Source of the DNA: Phycisphaerae bacterium
GTDB lineage: Bacteria > Planctomycetota > Phycisphaerae > UBA1845 > PWPN01
Assembly: GCA_035384605.1 (NCBI GenBank)
Contig: DAOOIV010000176.1
Span: 1 to 7,249, forward strand
Reading direction: 5' to 3'
DNA length: 7,249 bases
In this document: in pieces, positions 1-5,429 of the stretch
Layout: every line of letters begins with the position of its first letter
How positions within the stretch are numbered: the stretch's first letter is position 1
Made by a program: the position numbers and the translations under genes
The notes under the pieces: generated by a model
Told to the model about the DNA's origin: nothing
Seen by the model: only the letters and a program-made list of their open reading frames with translations
The model's database searches: none

Positions 1-54
1 ATTCCGGGCCGAGCGGGCGAGAGTGCGGCCCGGAAAGGATTCCGGGCCGAGCGG
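1..54. repeat. 16-nt direct repeat with competing hairpins
   Basis: The 16-mer ATTCCGGGCCGAGCGG occurs at 1-16 and again at 39-54. Between the copies, CGGCCCGGAA (26-35) is the reverse complement of TTCCGGGCCG, which lies in both copies (2-11 and 40-49). The central arm can therefore pair upstream (10 bp, 14-nt loop) or downstream (10 bp, 4-nt loop AGGA), but not both at once. The downstream hairpin should be the more stable because of its short loop. It has no T-run after it. It may be the 3' end of an upstream transcript, a dispersed repeat, or a conformational switch. The pairing is seen directly; the role is open. Confidence 0.7.
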
Positions 55-75
55 AGCCGTAAGGATGGAAAGGCG

Positions 76-101
76 CATGCCCACGCAAAGCCGTGGGCAT
101 G
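76..101. repeat. 10-bp palindrome, probable dispersed REP-like element
   Basis: CATGCCCACG (76-85) and CGTGGGCATG (92-101) form a perfect 10-bp stem around a 6-nt loop, CAAAGC, followed by GCACCC. From memory, palindromes of this kind recur in planctomycete intergenic DNA and give rise to spurious reading frames. That link to a repeat family is an inference that a genome-wide count would settle. Confidence 0.6.
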
Positions 102-333
102 GCACCCGGCGATCCGGAGACGTGCGCGCGAGCCGCACAGGCATCCGGCCGTAAGGTTCTAAGATGCAAGTCGTTGCGTCTTGTTCCGGCCGCGACGGGC
201 GGAGCTGGTCGTGAGGGAAGCAAGGGCACCAACGCGCTTGTCCGGTAAGTGGGGCAACGAGAAGTCGGGAGGCAGGGGGGGCAGGCGGACCCTTGGGATT
301 TCCGTTTCCGTCGGAACGGAGAGGAGGAACCGT

Positions 334-2025
334 ATGTGGTTCAGATTCATTTGCTTCGGTTCAATTGTCCTGTCTGCTCTTCTTCCCGCCCTGGCGGTCG
401 ACAATCAGCTCGTCAACGGCAGCTTTGAAGATGGCTACAACGGCTGGCAGACAACCTACAACTACGGTACCAGCGCCAACTTTCACAACCCGCCGGTCAG
501 AGAGTGTGTCTGCGGTGACATCAGCGGGCATCCGCAGATTCCATACGAGCATCCGAAGATCCGCGCGGCGGATGGCGAGTACTTCGGCGGCGGGACATGG
601 ATCCACAACAGCAGCACCACGGTGCCCAAGAAGTATTCCCTGATCCGGCAGCAGATCGCGGTCCGGAACTGGTATGCCGGCGCGGACCGGGTGAACTATC
701 ACTTCGAGATATGGGTCCAGTTGGCCCACAGCGCGTCCGAGGGCAATTGGTCCAGCGGCTACGTCGGCCAGGAGTGGTTTCTGTATTGGCGTGCCGATGG
801 TCAGCAGATCAACATGAAGGCCGGCTCGCTGGAGGGACTGGGCGCTCAGATGCACCGCATTGGGAAGCTGGATTCCAGCCCGTTCATGAACCGTGCGGCG
901 AATCCGTATACACCGAACTTCAACAACTGGCGCAAGATCGTGCTGGATGGAAGTATTCCGGGGAACCCGCAATACGTTGTACTGGAGCTTTCATTGAGCT
1001 ACAGCGAGAATCCCCCGACCTGTCATAACCTGTTTGACGGCGTGGTTCTCACGGCGGAGTCGGCGACGGGCAGCAGCATCGGCCCGTTTATGGGCGACAT
1101 CCCCAACAGCGGTTTCGAGGAGGGATGGGCGGATCCCAACGACTGGAGTCATTCCTACGCCGACCCTGATCCTCCGCTCGGCTGGTTGTACTTCGCTGAC
1201 TTTGAGCACTACGACGACACCGGGCCCCGCGGTCCGATTGAAGGCTATTCCAACGGCGTCACCGTGCCCACCAACCCTCGGGGCGTGACCACGCCTTACG
1301 GGAATAATTTCTGGGGCCGGGTGAGGGTTGCCGGCGTGGGAAGTCCCGAGACCGCCGGCTGGTGGGGTCATGTGGTTCCGGTTCGAAAATGGACTCCATC
1401 CGCGACGGGGTTTCGATGGCGTTTGAACTACGCGACCAAGATTGCGGCGGCTTATCAGGATGCCGAGCAGTGGTTCGAGATCTGCTGGGACGTTCGGGGC
1501 TCGGGGTACTCGGTGACGGACGTCCCGCCGGATCCATATCAGGCTTGGATGCTGCGGTCGAATTGGTTCGGGTTCTTCCGGTTGGCACAACTCAATTGGT
1601 GGTCGTTGAACGGGGCGACGGCGGTTTCGGGGTTCACCGAGATCGAGCAATCGGGCGAGTTCGCAGCCACCGCCGAAAACGGCGAGCCGGTCTGTCCCCA
1701 GTACGTGCTCCTGCGGAATCGCACGGGTCTGTATGATGGGTCGGCCGACGGTCAGATGCTTTACGACAAGATTGATTTCTACGTAGAGGCGATCGGCGGC
1801 TGCAACACGCCCGCGGCCGACATGGACGGCGACGGCGACGTGGATCAGGCGGATTTTGCCGCGATGCAGGCGTGCATGACGGGTGCGGGCGGCGGAGTCT
1901 CGGGCGCATGCATCTGTGCCGATCTCGATGCGGACGATCAGGACGTTGACAGCGTTGACCTGCTGAGGTTTGAGAATTGTGCTTCGGGTCCGGGAGTACC
2001 GGCGGACCCTGACTGTGAACTCTGA
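334..2025 (+). CDS. Secreted protein with two jelly-roll-like domains and a dockerin-like C-terminus
   Basis: This 563-residue protein starts at ATG 334, behind a strong GAGGAGGAA site at 321-329. In-frame upstream codons exist (TTG at 181), but only the 334 start puts a signal peptide at the N-terminus: residues 1-21, a hydrophobic core ending ALA before VDNQ. The mature part has two related halves. Each opens with an NGSFEDG-type motif (residue 28, and NSGFEEGW at 258) and closes with PQYV-L...LFD/LYDK...V-AE. They are rich in Trp and aromatic residues, as in carbohydrate-binding jelly rolls. Residues 496-563 form a dockerin-like tail. Its first loop, DMDGDGDVDQADF, fits Ca binding; the second (residue 530 on) has one extra residue; the end reads CASGPGVPADPDCEL. 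No catalytic motif is visible. A role in binding extracellular glycan or in the cell envelope is an inference. The gene seems monocistronic. Confidence 0.88.
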   Translation: MWFRFICFGSIVLSALLPALAVDNQLVNGSFEDGYNGWQTTYNYGTSANFHNPPVRECVCGDISGHPQIPYEHPKIRAADGEYFGGGTWIHNSSTTVPKKYSLIRQQIAVRNWYAGADRVNYHFEIWVQLAHSASEGNWSSGYVGQEWFLYWRADGQQINMKAGSLEGLGAQMHRIGKLDSSPFMNRAANPYTPNFNNWRKIVLDGSIPGNPQYVVLELSLSYSENPPTCHNLFDGVVLTAESATGSSIGPFMGDIPNSGFEEGWADPNDWSHSYADPDPPLGWLYFADFEHYDDTGPRGPIEGYSNGVTVPTNPRGVTTPYGNNFWGRVRVAGVGSPETAGWWGHVVPVRKWTPSATGFRWRLNYATKIAAAYQDAEQWFEICWDVRGSGYSVTDVPPDPYQAWMLRSNWFGFFRLAQLNWWSLNGATAVSGFTEIEQSGEFAATAENGEPVCPQYVLLRNRTGLYDGSADGQMLYDKIDFYVEAIGGCNTPAADMDGDGDVDQADFAAMQACMTGAGGGVSGACICADLDADDQDVDSVDLLRFENCASGPGVPADPDCEL

Positions 2026-2057
2026 AGGGAATGACGTGCAGTCTGCCGGCGGCGCGT

Positions 2058-2087
2058 ATCGGCCGAGCGCGGCTCGGCGGTGCCGAT
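2058..2087 (+). terminator. GC-rich hairpin after the dockerin-tail gene
   Basis: GCCGAGC (2062-2068) and GCTCGGC (2072-2078) form a perfect 7-bp stem with a 3-nt loop. ATCG (2058-2061) and CGAT (2084-2087) can extend it across a 5-nt bulge. It lies about 35 nt after the TGA at 2023-2025. There is no clear T-run, so this is a terminator candidate only; it could also stabilise the mRNA 3' end. Confidence 0.4.
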
Positions 2088-2172
2088 GAGCCCCCAATTA
2101 CTATCTTTGCAGGCGTTTCTGTTATGCGCTGTTGCACGATGGTTCACGATCATTTAAGAATAATCGGGGGCA

Positions 2173-2181
2173 TGCGATAAT
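2173..2181 (+). promoter_or_regulatory. Candidate extended -10 promoter for the second secreted gene
   Basis: TGCGATAAT at 2173-2181 combines an extended -10 TG with GATAAT, five of six matches to TATAAT. The -35 region at 17-nt spacing (TTTAAG) is poor, which an extended -10 can tolerate. Transcription would begin near 2188, about 75 nt before the ATG at 2263. A second, weaker possibility is TTGCAC at 2132-2137 with the AT-rich stretch at 2153-2164. Confidence 0.35.
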
Positions 2182-2227
2182 GCCCTGTCAAGGCTGCGCG
2201 TGCATTTCGTCCGCGACAGGCCGTTGA

Positions 2228-2241
2228 GCGCCGAGAGGCGC
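2228..2241 (+). promoter_or_regulatory. GNRA-loop hairpin just upstream of the ribosome binding site
   Basis: GCGCC (2228-2232) pairs with GGCGC (2237-2241) around the tetraloop GAGA, a GNRA-class loop. It ends 11 nt before the AGGAGG at 2253-2258, which it does not sequester. It may stabilise the leader or tune translation. A stem this short can occur by chance in GC-rich DNA. Confidence 0.3.
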
Positions 2242-2262
2242 GCCGCCCGAAAAGGAGGCCAA

Positions 2263-3666
2263 ATGGAACGGACGCTGCGTCATCTGCCGTTCCTGACTCT
2301 TGCCGCGATCGTTGCCGGATCAGTGGGTGACGTGACAAGAGGCGGGACCATTATGGTTCCGTACGTCACGGGTCGCGCCGAACGGCACGCCTTCGCCGGT
2401 CATCCCGGCTGGGTGGACGCGTATCAGGCCGGCAGCGGCGAGGGCCGCTTTGCGCGAATCGGCGATGACGCTCAGTTCACTTTGCCGAAAGCGGAGAAAG
2501 ACAAGCCCGTGGTTCTCATCGCCATGCTGGACCGGATCGAGTCGCCGCCGGTCATCGTGCCGAATTATCCCGGCGGGGACGTTCTCATCCCGACCGAATA
2601 TGTGTGCGTGCCACCCGGGTATCCGGAGGTATGGGACAAGGAGTACCTTCAGCGGAATCACCACTGGTTTCAGGTTTTCGTACCCCGGTGCACGCAGATT
2701 TACGGCTGCACGATCTTCGACGGCCCCAAGGCGGTGTGGTGGGGTAACAAGTTCAACGCCACGCTGCACGAAGACGGCCCTACTGGCAAACCGATCTTCA
2801 TTGCCAACCACGACGGAAGCCGCAACATCGACTTCATGAGCGGCGGGCACAGCGATCACAGCGTCGCACGGTGCGGCTGGCGTCACGGCGATCTCGAGGT
2901 GGAGCCCGGGCGCACCTACGCCATGTGCGTCGGCGGTTATAACAGCCATGGAGGGGAGCGTGTGCCGCTGCCGGCGTACATCCGCCCCGACAAGGGGGAC
3001 GGGTATGCACAAGGCGAGGTGTTCAAGGACGACAAGCCCACCGGCGGGGACTTATGCTGTCTCATCTTTGGCAACAGTCACGGTCAGCTTGTCGAGAACC
3101 ACATACGCAGCGAGGAGTGGGAGATTTTTGTTCCCGGTCATCGCCCGACGCGGAGCTGGGCTCAGACGTTTGTATCGAATGGCGTGAGCCTGGCCGGCGT
3201 GTCGTTCTGGGCGAGCAACGGGCGGAACAGCCGGACCGTCAAGTGTGACGTAAGGATTCGACCTGACGGTGAATGGGAGCGGCCCATGGGGTTGGTCAAG
3301 ACCGCGGTCGGGCATGAGTCGCCGGTTCGCCCGATTATTCGCTATCCCGACGCCCCCAAGCCGGTGGAGGGGTACGAGACCTACTACGAACTGCCGTGCA
3401 AGCTGTTTCAGGTGGCCTACATGCCGGACGAGCTGCCGCTCAAGCCCGGCAAGACCTATTACATTGAAGTCACGGCCAGTGAGCCGATCCTCGTGTATGC
3501 CGACGGCGACTACTACGACCACGGATACGCATATTACGAGGGTCTGAAGGTTGATCGTCTGGGTTATCCCAGAGCGTTCCATTCAGATCGTTGGACCCTG
3601 GCCATGAACATCGTCACGTATGCCAAGCCGGGCGGGGTGCCCCTGGCACAACCAGCGGCTCCGTAA
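2263..3666 (+). CDS. Secreted protein of unknown function with two tandem beta-sandwich-like units
   Basis: This is a 467-residue protein. ATG 2263 is preferred over the in-frame GTG at 2200 because AGGAGG (2253-2258) sits just before it, and because it places a signal peptide (residues 1 to about 20, core FLTLAAIVAGSVG) at the N-terminus. I do not recognise a named family. Two internal units follow the same order. Each starts with a (Q/E)-V/I-FVP strand (residues 137 and 288), passes an L-V/L-KPG(R/K)TY turn (about 216 and 396), then a GYA motif (247 and 421), and ends in a hydrophobic strand (DLCCLIFG from 263; LAMNIV from 446). This resembles the beta-sandwich units common in secreted planctomycete proteins. 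Nine Cys and many His in the mature part suggest disulfides or metal binding, but no catalytic motif stands out. It is separated from both neighbours by hairpins, so it is probably transcribed alone. Confidence 0.85.
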   Translation: MERTLRHLPFLTLAAIVAGSVGDVTRGGTIMVPYVTGRAERHAFAGHPGWVDAYQAGSGEGRFARIGDDAQFTLPKAEKDKPVVLIAMLDRIESPPVIVPNYPGGDVLIPTEYVCVPPGYPEVWDKEYLQRNHHWFQVFVPRCTQIYGCTIFDGPKAVWWGNKFNATLHEDGPTGKPIFIANHDGSRNIDFMSGGHSDHSVARCGWRHGDLEVEPGRTYAMCVGGYNSHGGERVPLPAYIRPDKGDGYAQGEVFKDDKPTGGDLCCLIFGNSHGQLVENHIRSEEWEIFVPGHRPTRSWAQTFVSNGVSLAGVSFWASNGRNSRTVKCDVRIRPDGEWERPMGLVKTAVGHESPVRPIIRYPDAPKPVEGYETYYELPCKLFQVAYMPDELPLKPGKTYYIEVTASEPILVYADGDYYDHGYAYYEGLKVDRLGYPRAFHSDRWTLAMNIVTYAKPGGVPLAQPAAP

Positions 3667-3673
3667 CCCGCGT

Positions 3674-3695
3674 CGCGCACGGCCGCCCGTGCGCG
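3674..3695 (+). terminator. Perfect 9-bp GC hairpin after the second secreted gene
   Basis: CGCGCACGG (3674-3682) and CCGTGCGCG (3687-3695) pair perfectly around a 4-nt loop, beginning 8 nt after the TAA at 3664-3666. The trailing sequence CTTGTCGT is only mildly T-rich. Position and stem strength favour transcription termination or 3'-end protection. With no neighbouring gene on the other strand, I assign it to the + strand. Confidence 0.55.
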
Positions 3696-3725
3696 CTTGT
3701 CGTGGGTTGGCCCGTGTCTGGAAGG

Positions 3726-3758
3726 CATCGAACGTCGATCGACCGAGCCTGTTCGATG
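3726..3758. repeat. Nested inverted repeats
   Basis: CATCGAAC (3726-3733) and GTTCGATG (3751-3758) are perfect 8-bp inverted repeats 17 bp apart. The spacer itself contains the 10-bp palindrome GTCGATCGAC (3734-3743). This could be a second stem-loop behind the upstream gene or a site for a dimeric DNA-binding protein. The symmetry is seen directly; no function is assigned. Confidence 0.5.
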
Positions 3759-4088
3759 ACAGCTTGGGCTTGCAGATACACCTATATTGACGTGCTCCCG
3801 CCGGAGCAGGGCAAAAACCTTGACTTTGCAAGGCATCTCCACGATCATCAAGCAGTAATTACCACTATTGCCATCGCGCCGCATGAGGATCAGAAGTGCC
3901 CGCATAGTCGGCTGTGTCAGTAAGACGGCACTTGCAGACTTTAGCCATTTTGCAGCAAGGAGTTACGTTGATTATAGGGTTGCTTGAATAAGACGCAACT
4001 CTGAGGTTCCGGGGCGACTGGGATGATTTCAGAACCGCTCTGTTTCGACGGTCTCTCCGAGTACCTGAAAACAGCCAAATCCTACTAC

Positions 4089-4116
4089 TTGCCAGGGTGC
4101 TGCCATGCATTACAAT
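4089..4116 (+). promoter_or_regulatory. Sigma70-like promoter candidate for the lipoprotein cluster
   Basis: TTGCCA (4089-4094) and TACAAT (4111-4116) each match the consensus hexamer at five of six positions, with a 16-bp spacer. It is the best match I found in the gap. Initiation would be near 4122, giving a leader of about 200 nt before ATG 4325. Planctomycete promoter rules are less well known, so this stays a candidate. Confidence 0.45.
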
Positions 4117-4324
4117 GTTTTGTGCGTGTGACATTCGGGCGCGTTTCGGTGAGTGGTTCGGGCCCGTGGTGATGTCCCAATCGCAAGGTCAAATCCGGAT
4201 CGCAGCTCAGAAACAGGGAAGGTGGCGATGACGTTCTTGCCGGTCGCGGCTTTTTCATATTGCCAGGGGCTCAACGCGTGCTTGGTATGGGGCTAGGTTT
4301 GATCGACTAATCGAGGAGGCAAAA

Positions 4325-4924
4325 ATGTTGCAGATTGTTCGGTGGAATAGTCTGTTTGGATTGACCATCTGTTTCATCGCCGGGTGTGCGGCCACCACGG
4401 AAACCAAACGGCTGGCCCCGGACGAACTGAGCGACATCGAGTATGGAACCGGCCTGACCAGCCAGGATTTTCGGTCAATCGCGCAGCGGATGGCCAGGAG
4501 CCTGGTTTCCCTGCCGCAGATCCAGCAGTCGAAGAATCCCCCGCGAGTCGCATTTGCCAGCGTAGAGAACAACTCGAGCGACTACATTGACGGGGATACG
4601 TTTTTGCGCAAGATGCGGACCGAATTGGTCAAGCACGCGGAGGGCCGACTCGTTTTCCTGGATCGCGACGTTATCCAGCAGATTGAGAAAGAGAACCGAG
4701 ACAAGGCTGCCGGGAAGCGTACCTCGAGCGGCGAGGGAACGCCGTACGGCGCGGACTTCTTCCTGACCGGCACGATCGACTCGATTGACAGGGTCACGGG
4801 CAGCGGACGAACCGGCTATACGCGATACAGTTTTCGACTGACCAATGCAGCCGACTCTGCGATCGTGTGGGAGGACGATTACGAGATCAAGAAGCACTCC
4901 GTGGCCGGGGCGATGTACCGTTAG
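4325..4924 (+). CDS. lpoB: LpoB-family outer-membrane lipoprotein
   Basis: This is a 199-residue lipoprotein. ATG 4325 follows GAGGAGG (4313-4319) at 5-nt spacing. The signal sequence ends in the lipobox IAGC with the lipidated Cys at residue 21. The next residue is Ala rather than Asp, which under the E. coli sorting rule means outer membrane. A linker runs to about residue 72. The LpoB-type domain follows: PPRVAFASVENNSSDYIDG (from 73), a DRDVIQQIEKE helix, GADFFLTGTIDSI (from 142), and a closing strand ending VWEDDYEIKK. In E. coli LpoB (213 residues) crosses the periplasm to bind the UB2H domain of PBP1B and stimulate peptidoglycan synthesis. Whether this homologue does so is not shown; its linker is short and no PBP gene is in view. 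It is the first gene of the cluster, 63 nt before the YcfL gene. Confidence 0.85.
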   Translation: MLQIVRWNSLFGLTICFIAGCAATTETKRLAPDELSDIEYGTGLTSQDFRSIAQRMARSLVSLPQIQQSKNPPRVAFASVENNSSDYIDGDTFLRKMRTELVKHAEGRLVFLDRDVIQQIEKENRDKAAGKRTSSGEGTPYGADFFLTGTIDSIDRVTGSGRTGYTRYSFRLTNAADSAIVWEDDYEIKKHSVAGAMYR

Positions 4925-4987
4925 GTGAACCGGTTGTGAGTCGTGAGATATTATTGGCTGTCTTGATTGTTTTTCGGAGGTTCAGTC

Positions 4988-5413
4988 ATGACGCGAATCG
5001 TCGTTGCGGGTAGCGCGATTCTCTTTTGTGTCGTCGGCTGCAAGGAGACGACTACGCCGGTGAAAGTGGTGGGCGAGGACAGCCCTTACCAGACGGAGGG
5101 GCGCATACAGTTCGAGCAATCGCAACTGGCCAATCTGATCGACGTTGTACGCGTGGACCCGCAGTCGAAGGGGCAGGGGCTGCTTCATCTCATCGTCACG
5201 CTGAGAAACAAGACGAGCAAGCCGCTGTGGGTTGAGTGCCGGACGACGTTTCTGGACTCGCGTGGCCATGTTCTCGAACAGACCAATTGGGAAGTCGTCT
5301 ACTTGGACGCACGGACGGTGACGGAATATGCCTGCACCTCGCTGGGCCCGAAAGCGGTTGAGTATCAGATGCTCATCCGCCGGCCTGCCGAGTCTTCGTT
5401 ACACAAACCATGA
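4988..5413 (+). CDS. ycfL: YcfL-family (DUF1425) lipoprotein
   Basis: This is a 141-residue lipoprotein. ATG 4988 lies 7 nt after CGGAGG (4975-4980); a TTG seven codons upstream (4967) has no site of its own and would only lengthen the signal peptide. The lipobox VVGC gives the lipidated Cys at residue 18, followed by Lys. The DUF1425 signature is clear: LLHLIVTLRNKTSKPLWVE (from residue 65), then TTFLDSRGHV, a Trp-centred segment, and a closing AVEYQMLIRRP. It is a single small beta-sandwich. In E. coli ycfL lies directly upstream of lpoB; here the order is reversed. No biochemical role of YcfL is firmly established to my knowledge, and its recurrent pairing with LpoB suggests a shared envelope complex. 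The 63-nt gap before it contains TATTAT (4949-4954), a possible weak internal promoter with a poor -35. Confidence 0.85.
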   Translation: MTRIVVAGSAILFCVVGCKETTTPVKVVGEDSPYQTEGRIQFEQSQLANLIDVVRVDPQSKGQGLLHLIVTLRNKTSKPLWVECRTTFLDSRGHVLEQTNWEVVYLDARTVTEYACTSLGPKAVEYQMLIRRPAESSLHKP

Positions 5414-5418
5414 AGGAG
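5413..5418 (+). promoter_or_regulatory. Ribosome binding site overlapping the upstream stop codon
   Basis: AAGGAG begins on the last base of the YcfL stop codon (TGA 5411-5413), which suggests translational coupling to the CsgG-family gene. It lies 8 nt before GTG 5427 and 11 nt before ATG 5430, adjacent in-frame candidates. Spacing favours GTG and codon preference favours ATG; the proteins differ by one residue. Confidence 0.6.
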
Positions 5419-5429
5419 AACGCATCGTG

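Larger units (their letters stand above)
1..333. other. Left-edge non-coding region with stacked palindromes
   Basis: I see no supportable gene here. One + strand frame is open from base 1 to a TAA at 160-162, but it has no visible start and encodes a low-complexity Arg/His/Ala/Pro string that runs through the palindromes, so I read it as chance read-through of repeat DNA. The first 101 bases are dense in inverted and direct repeats (listed separately). Bases 160-165 (TAAGAT) could be a weak -10 element for the next gene, but I see no matching -35. The purine-rich stretch at 321-329 is the ribosome binding site of the gene starting at 334. Confidence 0.6.
3667..4324. other. 658-bp intergenic region of lower GC, no gene supported
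   Basis: Short reading frames exist on both strands (for example + 3591-3923 and - 3865-4134), but none has a ribosome binding site, a recognisable protein or consistent codon use. The central part (about 3760-4130) is visibly more AT-rich than the genes on either side. Contents: a terminator-like hairpin at 3674-3695; nested inverted repeats at 3726-3758; a 6-bp hairpin TGCTCC/GGAGCA at 3793-3808 followed by GGGCAAAAA; and a sigma70-like promoter candidate at 4089-4116. Anything transcribed from that promoter would have a leader of about 200 nt before the LpoB gene, enough for a regulatory RNA, though I recognise no known riboswitch. Confidence 0.55.

Noticed and set aside
1..101. CRISPR array
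   Set aside because: There are only two copies of the 16-nt repeat, without regular spacers, and no cas gene in the window.
1..162. Open frame running from the window edge to TAA at 160, possible 3' end of an upstream gene
   Set aside because: Its translation is a low-complexity Arg/His/Ala/Pro string passing straight through the palindromes, with no recognisable domain. It cannot be excluded without upstream sequence.
181..333. Upstream TTG start adding 51 residues to the first secreted protein
   Set aside because: The added stretch is Arg/Gly-rich and would bury the signal peptide. ATG 334 has a strong ribosome binding site.
1819..2025. Cellulosome component
   Set aside because: There is no cohesin, scaffoldin or glycoside hydrolase in the window, and dockerin-like tails are common in planctomycete secreted proteins without cellulosomes.
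991..2097. 368-residue minus-strand reading frame opposite the dockerin-tail gene
   Set aside because: It is antisense to a gene with a signal peptide, strong ribosome binding site and recognisable domains. Its product is Arg/Pro/His-rich with no motif, typical of a shadow frame in GC-rich DNA.
3793..3808. Hairpin TGCTCC/GGAGCA followed by AAAAA as a terminator
   Set aside because: The + strand has an A-run, not a T-run, after the stem, and no minus-strand gene needs terminating there.
3591..3923. 110-residue + frame overlapping the end of the second secreted gene
   Set aside because: It runs through the terminator-like hairpin, lacks a ribosome binding site and shows no recognisable protein features.
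3865..4134. 89-residue minus-strand frame in the intergenic gap
   Set aside because: There is no ribosome binding site, recognisable motif or membrane segment, and its composition fits random sequence.
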